A stretch of 64,000 nt of DNA, from positions 248,001 through 312,000 of the forward strand of contig MU853182.1 of assembly GCA_033085395.1 (NCBI GenBank). The letters run 5' to 3'. Shown here in pieces: positions 1-11,855 of the stretch. This DNA comes from Xanthoparmelia taractica (Eukaryota > Ascomycota > Lecanoromycetes > Lecanorales > Parmeliaceae). Numbering within the stretch: position 1 is the stretch's first letter; each line of letters begins with the position of its first letter. Position numbers and translations under genes: made by a program. Under the pieces are notes generated by a model. It was given only the letters and a program-made list of their open reading frames with translations. It did no database searches and was not told where the DNA came from.

Positions 1-79
1 TCCTCCAGTCTTCCTCATCACCTCCTCACTCTCATCTTCTACAACTTATACACAACTCATATACCACTCACACAACAAC

Positions 80-1701
80 ATGCCTTCCGCAATTTTGACT
101 GGTGCCACTGGTTCGCCCTTCTTCCAGTTAGCAAGACGTCGATACCTCTTCACTCTTGTACTCATGTGAATCATTGCACCAGGTATCTTGGGCCGTGAAA
201 TCACTCACGCCCTCGGCAAAGACCCTAAGCAATGGCAAACCGTGCACGCCCTGTCAAGGAGCCAAAAGGAGAAATTCCCATCGAATGTGAAACACAATAC
301 CGTCGACCTAACACAAGATGCAAATGGCACGGCAAAACAGCTTGAGGGCGTCGAAGGGGAGTACCTTTGTACGTGTCTCCCTAGATCCCCAGCCTAAGAA
401 TAGGGTCGAGACGACTCTTGCGAATGCTACCTTTCCAAACATCATCCAAGGTTCAAATTCTCACTTCAGTAAGCAGCACTGACCCCGAAATTGTAATCCA
501 GTTTTCGCTGCCTACCTACAGAAAGACTAGCAGGAGAATTGGGACGTCAACGGCGCAATGTTAGCCAGCTTCCTCGAAGCCCTCGACATCACCGGTGCAT
601 CGAAGAAACTCAAGCGTGTCATACTCACAACAGGCGCAAAGCAATACGGCGTACACCTTGGCTGTCCAAAGCAGCCCATGGAAGAATCGGACCGCTGGAT
701 CGATGGCGATGGTCGACCTCCAAACTTCTACTATAACCAACAGCGCATCCTCGCCGACAAAGCCAATAACTCCAACTGGGACTGGGTCGTTACCTACCCC
801 AACGACGTCATCGGCGTCGCAAAAGGCAACTTCATGAACCTCGCCACGTCCCTGGGCCTCTACACGGCCATCTCCAAGGAGATTGACGGCAACCTCATGT
901 TCCCCGGCAGCGAGACCTTCTACACCCTCTTCGACAGCTTCACCTACTCCCGCCTGCATGCACAGTCCAACCTTTGGGCGGCCACGGAACCAAAGTGCGG
1001 CAACCAGGCTTTCAATGTGGTGAACGGGACACCGAGTCCTGGCAGAACATGTGGCCCAAGCTCGCGAAGCGCTTCCGCTGCCACATCCCGCGCAACCAGT
1101 TCGCGGTCGACGTGGGCAAGGATGCAGACAGCGTGGTGCTGCTGGCGGAGAAGCCTCCAATGGCGGAGATGGCGGTGGAGATGGGCTTGGAGGGGAATTA
1201 TCAGCAAGGTAGAGTGGAGCAGAAGATCGACTTGGTGAAATGGAGTCAGCGTGAGGATGTCAAGAAGGCGTAAGTGCACCTTTCTGACCAATCAATGTCT
1301 ACACTTGAGTTTTACGACTTGTACCCCACGTGGAGGAAAGGCTCAGACTGCTCGCTCGACCAATCTAGGAATCCGGGTCTTGAGTATCTAAACCATGCTG
1401 ACTGAGACGTATGCAGGTGGCAGAAGCTTCAAGCAAGAGAAGGGCTGGAGAAGGATGCGTTCGAGAAGGCTACGTGGGGCTTCCTGGGCTTCGTGCTGGG
1501 CAGGAACTACAACCTTGTCATCAGCATGAGTAAAGCGAGAAAGTACGGATGGACGGGGTAAATCTCATCTTTTTGTGTATCAGCAGGGGGTGAACATTGG
1601 TACTCACTCACGGCTTGTGCAGGTATATCGACTCCTGGGATGCGCTCTCAGAGTGCTTTGACGAGCTGGAACAGGAGAAGATCCTGCCGTCTACGAAGTA
1701 G
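80..1701 (+). pseudogene. PRISE-like NAD(P)-dependent reductase (SDR superfamily), disrupted
   Basis: Six exons can be joined: 80-110, 183-368, 502-?, ?-1269, 1417-1557 and 1623-1701. The joined product begins with a Rossmann nucleotide-binding motif (TGATGILGREI) split by the first intron. It continues with NWDVNGAML, the NFYYNQQ segment typical of progesterone-5beta-reductase/iridoid-synthase-like (PRISE) enzymes, and a C-terminal GYIDSWDALSECFDELE block. Two lesions break it. A TAG lies in frame at 528-530, just after FAAYLQKD. Near 1026-1028 the frame shifts between VVNG and DTESWQNMW, as if one G were missing from a GGG run. No alternative acceptor avoids the TAG. The first intron donor (GTTCGC) is also poor. 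Family members reduce enone substrates with NADPH; the substrate here is unknown. It is a recent pseudogene or, less likely, contains two sequencing errors, because the coding sense elsewhere is well kept. Confidence 0.75.
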
Positions 1702-1911
1702 ACGACGAAGGTTTGAACACGAGATGATTGACGTGGAAAAGATAGAATAGCTCAATCAAATCTTTTAGATGATGACCTTGGCAAATGAGATAATTGCAGC
1801 ACAAACTAATGCTGATCGCTAACCGCTCACAATGATTTCATACATCAATTCCGCAGTGGTATCCACATACACTGTACGACAAGAGAGACCATCGCCGCGT
1901 AAACGCCATTC

Positions 1912-4900
1912 TCAAAGCCTTGCCAAAACATCTTCCATTACTCCCGCCAACATCTTCAACTTGTAGAACTTGCTCACCCTCTCAAGCACCCTAAGCTTGC
2001 CAACAACATCGTCCCTATCCACCGTATCCACCCATGCCCCACTGCACCCACAGTGCTCCATGAAATCATTCACCCTGATCTTTCTACACTTGCCGCATTT
2101 CAGATCCTGGGTATGCCATTCCACAAGGACCTTCTGGACCCTCCCGATCAAGCGCTCTTCAATAGCCAGCCGATCATACTGATGACCACAAGTCGCGCAT
2201 GCCCATGCCCTCGCTGCAGGCTCCGAACCGTCCGTCGCAGTCACCGGCAGGACGTCCTCGTCTCGACACAAATCCAGGTCGCGCGCCATGGTGCACTGCT
2301 CGCAGATGAGCTGCTCCAACTTGAGGCTGGAGCTCGGGTTCTCGAAGCGAGCCTGAGCGCTGAATTCTTTGACCTCGAAGAGTGCAAGGAGCTCTTTGCG
2401 GAGGTAGCGTGCCTCGAGGTTGATACCTTTGTCGAGGGAAAATACGTGCATGATTGATTTGACGAGTTGGAGGACTGGGTGGGTGTTTTTGAGGTTGAGA
2501 TGGGAGCCAGGGAGGCTGGGGAACTTGTGGTCCGAAGCGAGGTCAGGGTGAGCGAGCTCCGAACGATATCGAGCGATCAGGGCAATGATCTGGCGCTTCA
2601 AGGGCTTTGAGATGGATTTCGTGAGAACTTCTTTGTTTGTAATCATGTCGTCGGCAGCAAGTCGGCGGACTGGGAGCTGAGTTGGTCGAGCGGTGGAATC
2701 TGAATCGTCATTGCCAATGGGTATTTGGCGAGGTCGTTTGATATGGTGCATCAGATCGATGAATTCGACGATCCAGTCGTGGAAGATTGACTGATACTGG
2801 AGGGGAAGGAAAGTGCTGAGTTGCCAATGCATGATGGTGTCCAGGGTTTGCGCTTCTGCTTCAACGACCTCTTGACATGCTTTGCCGCCATAATTGTATT
2901 CGTCGTACCAGACCAGGTAGTCCCAATACTCCTTGATATCCAAGTCGAGGAAATGGAATAGTGGCTTTGCTTTAATCGACTTGAGGATATAGTGGCTGTA
3001 CGCGTACGCATTGCCGACCTCTGCTTTCGTGGTTTGGAGGAGAAGATGATTTGCATTGGCAAAGACAACGTGGGACCCGACGCGCTTGAAGTCGGTCATC
3101 AGCTGCTGAAAAGCCTTCCTAGACATCATACGCACGTAGTAGTGCAATGAGCGATCGTAGAGAAATGAGTCAGGGTTTTCAACCCAACGCACAAGATGCT
3201 GCACCATGATGTCGGCCATTGAACTGCCCTTGCAGGCTTCCGCCCACCAGGCTTTTACCATCTCTCGGAGGACGGTGACGCCGGCAGATGCAAAGGCATT
3301 ATCAGAGTAGAGAACACCGGTTCCATTGTTGGCGTCTTCTTGGCTTGGGACAGCTGGATTGAAGGCAACCGAATCGATACCTTCAAGCTCGTTAATTAGA
3401 GACGACGTTAGGATCGTATTAATCGCGAGATTTCGAACGTCAAGCTCTATGCAAACAGACGAGTATGTGCCAGGGTTGTTGACAACAGGAATACTGAGAG
3501 TCTCCATAGGCGTTAAGATGTCGTCTTTCTCGTACCCAGCATGATCTGGTAAGGGACCACCGGACCACCACAAAACGATATTGCTTTTCTGTAGCCGTCT
3601 AGCATAAGCGACATCGATCAGGAACCGGGGATCGTCCCTTTCCAGATTGCAAAGGGGAATATCCCCATACCTTGCAAGTTCGACAAGGTGGCTGATCCAC
3701 GAACCTAGAGCAAGGTAGTGAGTCACAAGGCGCTTGACAACGAACCCTTGCCAGCCCAATTGAGGAAGATTGCTGTCCGAAATCTCGGCTTTCAATGGAA
3801 GGACTGGTAAATCATTGAGCGACGGAATGTCGTTTAGCAGTAGACGTCTCTGTGGAGACTGTATGACCAGAAGCGTTGGTTTGCTCTCATCACCCTTCAT
3901 CTTCTTGACGGCGTCACCAACATCGAGGTGTAGCTTTCTCTTCGTTCTGACCTGCCTGGTCTTGAACCGGATTTTATCTTGGTATTCGAAGATGTTCTGC
4001 CAGGGCTCACCTCCATTGTCATTCAGTCGTCGGGTGAGCAGTTCAGAATAAACTTTTTCAGCGTTGGGCAAAGCTTGGGTGTCTCTTAAGCGGTCAAAGA
4101 CGATGATGTGGGCTTCATCCTTTATCGTTGAAAACAGCGCAAAAATCTGACGATCACCAGCTTCAAGGTGATAAAGGTAAATGAAAGCCATTTCTGTCTC
4201 AAGAAGGTAAGGCTGCTTTGCTGGAGTGCGTCGCAAGGCAGGGAGATCAAAGCCATGCTCAAGCCCTCGACCTAAGACTCCTTTCTGACTCTCGTCGAAG
4301 GTGCATAAACTTCCCAGCTCGAGAACAGCCCTCATAGCAAGAGGCACTTGCTTCTCGTAGACGCCTTCGACGCTCGGGTGGTTAAATAGTATGGCAAGTT
4401 TTTGTGCTTCTCTGACGTAGATCTCTTCGGACATCACAAGCTTGAAGAGATGCACCGACGGGTGTCCGTTTGGCAGAGTGTGAGTGACCTTTTCAACCGC
4501 GCAGCCTTCCACATCAACATCAGGCAGCTCGCTTCCTTTGAGGTTCAAAAACAATTGTCGGGGCACTTTCACTGTGAGGGCATGCACCTTCTTATCGATC
4601 AAAACAAAAGCTCGGATATGTCCTGGCGACTCCGATTCTCGCAGTTGCAATACCTGCCAGGTATTAATGAACAATAACTCGGCCTGATTTTGGAAGAGAC
4701 TTCCGAGGCTGTCTGCCGCCGCATTGTTTCGTTCGCCAAAGAGCTGACGTCGACGTATGCGAGCTTGCTTCTGGATCTTCCATTTTTTCTTCTGATACCG
4801 AAGAAAACCTTCGTAGTCTTCGGTCATTGATGGCATCTTTGAGGGAAGACTGGCATACGGGTCTGTATTCGCAACAATCGCTGGTTCTGGGGCTTTCCTT

Positions 4901-7900
4901 TTCTGAACCTTGCGGATGACCTCGCCCATCTTAGCCTTTGAAAGCTGAGACGACCCGAAGTCTTCGACGTCAGTAGGCAGTCGGTGGTCGAGAGCGTTTA
5001 CAGATATCTCTGATAGCGGTGTCTTGTCGAAGAGGTCGGTCATCTTCTTCTGCTTGAACCTGTCGTCCTTGACATTGATCCTACGCTGTAGCCAATCTGG
5101 ATGCGCAACCCGTGAGACTGGATTGCGGACTTTCTGCAAAGCGGCAGGAATGGTAATGAGCTTCTGGATCACACCACTCAAACGTTCCGTGTAGTAATCC
5201 CAGTCAATGAGCGCCCGAGGGTTCATGTCGCTTGGCTCTTCTCGCATCCACTTCCGCAAGAAATAGCGTTTGACTTGGTCATCGGCCGAAAAAATAGCCA
5301 CTGGTATAGCTCTCTCGGTCACTGGCGCATTCTTGGGCTTGGCTGCGATGATGTACTTGCAGTTGAGGCCCTTGTCTTTGACCATCTGCAAGCCCAAGAA
5401 TTCGGCCAATCTTTTGGCAGTCGTGATTGATGTCGACTTTTGCGCACCATATTCCTCGAGAGCTTTCGACATGCTTCTATTTTCGCAAATAAGATCAATC
5501 AGCTCTTCGTCAGCGAGTGTCGAGCCATGTTGATGCAGAACATCCAGCCACCGGTTGGCCACCTTGGCTACTGAAGCGTATGTAGCCGCCAAGGTATCAC
5601 CATCGAGGAAGAATTTGAAGATCTGTGTCTGGAAAATTTTGATAAGCTTGAGCTCTCCCCTCCTCTTGACCTCGAAGCCTTTGAGTTCTGCGAGGCTGCC
5701 ATCATGGTTGAACACTGCGTAGCGTTTTTTGAGGTTCTTGTCTTCCTCTTTTGAGGTTGGCAATATCATAGCGCGGTATGGCCCATCAACTTCGAAAAAA
5801 ATGGTGTTATCACTATGCGTCTGGTATTTGAAAGTTTGAGGATCGATGAGCTCCTGGTACTGGTGGTTGGTAAACTTGCCGTGGACAAGATGGTTGAGCA
5901 TAACGCAGGGATAAGAGATTGGCAGCTTCCTGCCGTTCTTAAGAGTGAAGACGAGGTTTTCGGGAAAAGTAGCTGGTAGCATGCACCAGATGCCATCAGT
6001 GTCGAGCTCCAAAGGTCTTCCTATCCGTTCGACCAATTCTCTTGCCATTTGAATGATGTGGGCTCCAGTAAGGCAGGTCACTCCAGCCATCTCCATTGAG
6101 TACCATCGTGAGCCTTTGCGCATAACATACCCATAAAAACTGTTCAGGATGACCTTGTGAGCCAATTGAAGCGAATCATAGAGCACTATCATTTTCTTAG
6201 CCTCTTCGATCTCCGCAGCTGAGGCTCCTGACAACTTCAGCGATTCTGTGTTGTTTTTCCACACCTTTTGCTTGCCCTTGAAGTCGTATCGACGGTCTCT
6301 GAAATCTTTGACTGTGTCAACGTAGAAAGGATTCTCTCGCTGGCAGATTATGGCTTCGCGTTCAACGGTCTTCGTCTCGTGGATCTTGTGATAAATTTTT
6401 TTGCTGTAGTCCGTAAGTCGTTTCTTCACCATGTTGGCCTGCTCGTCAACGCTCATGTCCTGGAAGGTCCTATCATGGCTGTTGGGGTAGCGACCAGGAA
6501 AGCGCTCGTTTTCGAGAGCATGCCTGACCATGTTGTACTCATTCTTTTGTGCTGGGAGGAATTCACCTCTCCACGACCACGGCATTCTTCGATCGCAAGT
6601 CTTCCCAGGCCGATTGAAGTCACAAGCTGCGCAATCGGACTCTTCGATCATGGAATCTGGCTGAAGCCTGTTGGTCGTCATAATGTTTGGATACATTGAT
6701 GCGACATCCAAGTGGTAGATCGATGGTCTCTCATGCCTGTTCGGTGTGGCTTTCAGACTCTCCAGCTTTGCAATGACCTCAGCTTTCACCTCTTCATAGT
6801 TCGTAACGTCTTCCAAAGACTTCTTTTCCTCTACCATGATACTAAAATGCAACGCAGCGTCAAGATCTCGTAAAAGTTCGTCGACGGCCGTGGTATCCAA
6901 GGCGAAGTTCACTGGGATGTCGCTTCTGAATACACCCGCTTCAATACTCTCTACATGCCCTCCTACATAGGTTTCGGATTCGAGAAGATGACCGTTCCAA
7001 AATGTCTCTTTGGGCTCCTTGTGTTTGTTGGGGAGGACAATGCCCTTCTGGTAGGCCTGAACCATCAGAAGCATCTCACACAAAGTTCCCGTGCCCTTGC
7101 GCAGGACGTCGTCCGGATTTAGAGGAATGATGTTACATAGAGAGAATATGAAAGGATGGACGTATTTCATGTAGAGGTAATACGTCGCCACTGCATCGGA
7201 GACTGAATATTCAGCCAAAGTCTGTGGCCGCTCGCTCGCATACCGGGTCATCAGCTCTGGATCTAGCTCATCGGGGTCGTAACCTAGTTTGGCGACCGTC
7301 ACTGCTTTCAAGCCTCTGCTACCTTGGGGTAGGTAGCTGTCTCGACTGACCCAAGCAAAACAGTCCATATGGACGCTGTAATTACTTTGGTAGATGTCTT
7401 CACTGCTCTTCCGAAATCCAATTTCCTGGTACATGTCAATCCCTAGCACACTAGCCCTGGCTTCAACAAACGGCCAATCAAAGAAGTCACCGTTGTACGT
7501 TGCTATTACCGTTGGACGAGCTTCCTTGATGTGTAGAAAGAACCTCTCTACGAGCGCTCTCTCGTCTGGCTCATTGAAAACAAGGAAAGGACCGTCATAC
7601 TCCGGTTTGGGAGTATACTCAAAGTCTGCGATGTTTTCCGACACAATCTCTCGATTGGTGATCAAGAATCCCTGGCCGTCGATCATGTATGATATCATTA
7701 TGATCTGGTCTACGACTGCGTCGGGGAACTTCAAGGGTAATTTGGTCGTCTCAATATCGTAGGCGAGGACCACAGGGTCAGCTCTTTGTATACGCTCTTC
7801 AATGCAAGTAAGACTTGTAATGCCATGCTTTGCTTCCACAGTGTACCATTTTCCAATCCGGATATCTGGAACAATCAGCTCTGCGCAAATAGGTTGACTT

Positions 7901-8716
7901 CGTTCAGCTCCCACCTTTATCAATTGCAACGCGGACATGGTATGGAACATCGTACTCCCGCATCTCGACAATATAATCACTGGCGTCTGCTATGCTATTA
8001 GGTCGTCTATGGGTATCTCGTTCATCGTCAAAAAGATCAAAACCAGCATTGGCACTTTGAAAGTTAGCAAACCAAACCGTTAACGTGGGAGTCTGTGTTC
8101 CGTACCTGGCCACCTCAGCATAAGTATCCATTGCATTCATATCGTTCTTGTTTTTCTCTGCTATTGGCATTACAGCTTTTCTCACATTCAGCAGATCACT
8201 GACGTTCTCGAACGCCAACTGCAAGAACGTCCTTCGATACCCTAACAGATGATTCGGCATTTGGAGGTCCTCCTTCTCTATACGCTTGACACTTTTCACC
8301 AAGCCCTCAAATTTTCGCCCGCACCATTCCTCTACATCGGCTTCCTTGCCCTTCCTCACAGCAATCAGGAAATACGGATCGTATTCGACTGTCGCTTTGA
8401 ACGTGCCGCCATCCTCTTCCAAGAAGTAATAGTCGACCCCCGCACGGCCGCCGGGGATCTTTTCATCCTCGATAGTGGTACTGTGCATGTTGCAGAGCCA
8501 TCCCGTCTTCTTTTTACCCAAGTCATAGCGCGCAAAGCCCATGGACTCGTCAATTGTGTGAGCAAGGCGCGTTGCTTGTAGCTTCTCATCTTGGGAGGTC
8601 ACTTCGCTCGCACGCAGCGTCGAAGCTTCAACGGTCTTGGTCCGACGTGGATCGAATGATGACTTTGCAGAGCGGAAGTTGCTGCCATACCGCCGATCTG
8701 GTTTCCTGGAAGGCAT
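1912..8716 (-). CDS. POL2: DNA polymerase epsilon catalytic subunit A
   Basis: Two exons, 8716-7915 and 7865-1912, flank a 49-nt intron and give 2251 residues, close to budding yeast Pol2. The start is the ATG of MPSRKPDRRYG. The intron restores VAIDKDIRIGKWY across the junction. The 3'-5' exonuclease motif DIETT lies near residues 304-308. In the B-family polymerase core, motif A (DVASMYPNI) is near 654, motif B (NSFYGY) near 842 and motif C (DTDG) near 889-892. Cysteines near 679, 682, 691 and 775 match the iron-sulfur motif of the Pol2 catalytic core. The C-terminal half is the inactive second polymerase fold, ending in two zinc-binding modules (CEQC...CATC and CGKC...CGC). The enzyme synthesises the leading strand in the nucleus. 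The gene is convergent with the PRISE pseudogene and divergent from COX20. Two MCB boxes upstream fit G1/S expression. Confidence 0.97.
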
Positions 8717-9072
8717 TGCCTGAGGGAGATTTTGGTGACTAGAAAGCCGAAAAAGACAATTGGCAGTAAAACGTTCAAACAGCGGCCTGGCGATCTTGGG
8801 GGGCCTTATCAAACATGAATAGTGTTACAATAGAGAAAAACAGTGAATGGACGATTCCTCTGAGTTGACAGCACTTAACGGTTTACCCACCAAAACGCGT
8901 GACGCGTGATTTGGGGTTGGGCGCTTCGGGCGCTTGATAAATTACCGTAAGGTCCGTAACTTATTCTAGAGCGCGGAATGCTCCGCCAATTCTACCCGCT
9001 GCTTCGACCAACCTCTGGCTCCCAATTTCTAGAAGCATCAGCACAGCTCGACATTGCATTGAGGCTCTCAAG
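8717..9072. promoter_or_regulatory. Divergent POL2/COX20 promoter region
   Basis: This 356-bp gap separates the start codons of two divergent genes, so both core promoters must lie here. The only motif I recognise is the pair of ACGCGT boxes listed separately. An in-frame upstream extension of the POL2 reading frame reaches about 8812, but the ATG at 8716 fits the expected Pol2 N-terminus better. Confidence 0.7.
8895..8907. promoter_or_regulatory. Tandem MCB (MluI cell-cycle box) elements
   Basis: Two perfect ACGCGT hexamers sit one base apart (ACGCGTGACGCGT), about 180 bp upstream of the POL2 start codon and 165 bp from the COX20 start. In yeasts ACGCGT binds MBF (Swi6-Mbp1 or the fission yeast equivalent) and drives G1/S transcription of DNA-replication genes, including polymerase subunits. 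That MBF acts on POL2 here is inferred from motif and position only. Confidence 0.7.
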
Positions 9073-9640
9073 ATGGCCGCTGATACTCGAGAAGATGCAG
9101 TTTCCAAGCCACCTGAGTCTTCAAAATCGACGACACCGCCATCCAAAGTGGCGGCGCACGAACCATACGCCGTCCCTGTAGCACCGCCTAATGCCAATGC
9201 TTTATCCGCGGGTGCTGGGTTGAATACCGCAGGTGGACGAACGAAAGAGGCTAGCTACTTCGATGCCCTGAGAAGTATCAAATCCAGCGACTTTCAGGAA
9301 GTACATAAGAAGCCCTGCGTCCGCGATGCCTTGTTGACAGGAATCGGTGGCGGATTCGGAATAGGTGGTGTTCGTGCTGTTTTGGGCGGTACGCTTGCCT
9401 ATCCTTACTTTAAAAGGTACGGCGCTGATAGATATAGCCTCTGTGTGGACAACCTGCAACTGGGCGGTTGGATCGTTCGTGTTTGGGTCGTTCCTGATGT
9501 TCGAATATTGCCAAAGGAGGAGGCAACTAGAGATGCAGGGAATGAAGAGAGCTGTCGAGGTGATCGATAGGAAGCAGGCAGAGAAAAAGAAAGCCGCGGA
9601 GGCCAGAGCAGCGCAGAGGAAGGCCAAGGAGGAGAGCTAA
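9073..9640 (+). CDS. COX20: Cytochrome c oxidase assembly protein COX20
   Basis: Exons 9073-9388 and 9438-9640 are joined by removing a 49-nt intron (phase 1), giving 172 residues and the junction AVLGASVWTTCNW. The N-terminal half is a Pro/Ala/Ser-rich leader. The family core follows: a PCVRDALLTGIGGG segment leading into a first membrane span, then CNWAVGSFVFGSF as the second span, FEYCQRRR, and a long charged Lys/Ala/Glu helix to the C-terminus. COX20 (FAM36A) is an inner mitochondrial membrane chaperone that binds newly made Cox2 during cytochrome oxidase assembly. Length and two-span layout fit fungal members. It is divergent from POL2 and convergent with the AMSH-like gene 170 bp downstream. 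Confidence 0.88.
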
Positions 9641-9811
9641 GAGGTATTTTGGTCGGAGTATCCGATCATGGTTTGCGGAAAACATGTGTGGTAGGGCGGC
9701 ACTATTTGTGGATCTGACTGTACAAAAAGCTTCGGGTCAGAGAGATGGCTATCCAATTTCTCCAAATGCCATAAGTCTCGCTACACACTTTACTGTTGAA
9801 AAGCCAACTGA

Positions 9812-11513
9812 TCAATGCGGCCGAAGATCCACAACATCGAATTCTAGCCCTTTCGCCTCATAAACATGCCCAGGACGCAATGCATCGGTATAGATATTGC
9901 TCTCGGCGTGAGGGTGAAAAAGCCCTGTTTGTGTGCAGTTTAGCACCGTCTTCATCCCTGGAGGATCTGTCAACCGAAACACGCCCCAATCTCCTTTGCT
10001 CGGCGCGCACACAATCGCAATACTTTCTGGCATCATCACTTGGTAGCCGCCGTGAGTGTGTAAATCTCTAGAACTCATGAAGCAAGTCTGCGTTGGGTGC
10101 GTATGTATCCAGCCAAGTACCATAAGGTCTTCTCCGTCAACATAGTCAAACAGGTCACTCTCATTGATCGTCTCACATGTATCCGACGTACTTTCCTGAT
10201 CTGGTATGACGAGCTTAGAGATGAACAATGCATTTGACACGAGAGTACCACAAAGTATACCACAAGTCTCTAGATTAGCACGTGTATTTGGTAGAGCGAT
10301 TGACAAGAAGCGATGACGAAGATCTGGTGGTAGGAAAATAGTCCGAAGTGGTGTGCCATTCTCTAAATATGCAGCTGGCTTGAAAGTGAAGGTCGACGGT
10401 TTCAGGTCTTGCTGTGGCATAGGGGTTGCATCGAGGTTGAATGGAATACTAGGTACTGAAGGCGTCTCTTTTTCAGGTCGAAGAGGCAGGGCACTATGAC
10501 TTCGGGTTTCGTAATCCTTAGGCGGCAGCTCTGGTGCTCCAAGTGACTCTGGCGTGCTTTGAAGGGAGTATGCGTCACGAGAGCTGGAGGACTGAGGCAG
10601 AGGCTTCCAAGAACCCGAGTTGCGGTGTTCGGGCACCACTGGGTAATGATAATTCGACTTCTGGCTTTCGAAAGATGGACGAGAGCTGCCATTTCTGTTT
10701 CCTGCGCTTGTTGAAGCGTTCACCTGCAAGCGAACATCTTGCATTTGTCTGCTGAGGGTGTCTTGATCAATGCTTTCACAATCCTTGGTGAATGCCTCCT
10801 CCCAATTTCCCCATACCCCTGCGGTTCTTCTTTCTTGTTCCACCTCCTCAGATATTCCTGCCTTCCGCGTAGCCTTCCTAGCTGTAGCCCGCCGTCTGAT
10901 TTCTTTATGAGCTAATTGGACAGCCAAATCTCGATTGTCCCCGGCTGCTAGAGTCTCCGTATCACTAGCCACGGCCGGGTCTGATATGGGACGTTCAATT
11001 GTCGCTTGTTGGTATGGAGAAACCCTCTGCTCTCTTGATCGAGAAGCTTCTCTAGCATTCGCAGAAGCTCTTCTGGCATCGCGGTCTCGTAGGAGCTGCT
11101 CGTATCTCTCGTGTCTTTTGTTGATACGTGGCTTCAATACCTCGAGCTTTAAAAGACCATGTTCAACGTCCTTGTTCGCCTGCGCTAAGGCAAGGCGGTT
11201 CTTGCTTTGTTTGGCATCGGGATGTGTGGAAAGGTTACGAATGACAAGTTGAGCATGACGGAACAACAACAGATAGGTTTGCTGGTCGTTGCCTTCGTGT
11301 TCATAGATGTCGGCCTATAGCAAGGATCAGCGTGAAGTCGTAAGCTTTTCATGCAACAATAGCATTCACCTCCTTCAGCAAGGTCCCGGCGGTTCTTAAC
11401 CAGTATTTGAGAGGTATCAAGGGATTGTAGTCGAAATTTTGAGCCTTTTTGACAATTTGTTCCACGTTCAAAGGCCTGGAAGGACCTGTCTCTTCGGTGG
11501 TGCGCGGAGCCAT
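9812..11513 (-). CDS. AMSH/Sst2-like JAMM deubiquitinase
   Basis: Exons 11513-11370 and 11314-9812 encode 548 residues. The 53-nt intron has GTGAAT and CTATAG ends. The N-terminus (NVEQIVKKAQNFDYNPLIPL...LLKEADIYEHEGNDQQTY) is the USP8-dimerisation/MIT-like helical domain of the AMSH family. A charged coiled-coil and a Ser/Pro/Gln-rich middle follow. The C-terminal MPN+ domain keeps the JAMM zinc site: Glu in ETCGILCG near 394, then GWIHTHPTQTCFMSSRD near 444-460. AMSH enzymes cleave Lys63-linked ubiquitin chains on endosomal cargo at ESCRT; S. pombe Sst2 is the best-known fungal relative. It starts 342 bp from the divergent Mtf1-like gene. Confidence 0.92.
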
Positions 11514-11855
11514 TATTCTGCGGTCCTGTATGGTTCAGGCCTTCAGGTAGCCGTTTTGGAGGGGCAAGCATGCAACGGGTTGACGCCTAACCACCATGAT
11601 GGTTACCTAGAAAGGAAGAATATCAACACACTCATGACAGACGTAGTCATTGCTGCCTAGGGCATATTATGATGCTACACTTTGAATCCTGCGTTGTAGT
11701 CGTTACCTACAGTTAAATGATAAAAGCGCTTAACATTCTGCAACATTCCTTCTTGGAGCCTGGTGTTTGCAAAAGTTACCTCTCCTCCACTTCGTGACTA
11801 TGGCTGCGCATCACTGCGTTTCCTAAGATAGTGCAAGGACATTTGCAAGTATCCA
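11514..11855. promoter_or_regulatory. Divergent promoter region, AMSH-like / Mtf1-like
   Basis: This gap between two start codons must hold both promoters. I see no repeat, RNA gene or motif I can name in it. Confidence 0.5.

Noticed and set aside
561..1160. Long minus-strand frame opposite the PRISE gene
   Set aside because: Its Ala/Arg/Gly-rich translation is the antisense shadow of GC-biased coding DNA and matches no family.
6268..6699. Plus-strand 143-residue frame opposite POL2
   Set aside because: It lies wholly inside the conserved polymerase coding sequence and has no independent support.
7904..8812. The N-terminal part of POL2 as a separate 302-residue gene
   Set aside because: A 49-nt GT-AG intron at 7914-7866 joins it to the rest with exact Pol2 conservation across the junction. 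A start upstream of 8716 is not needed.
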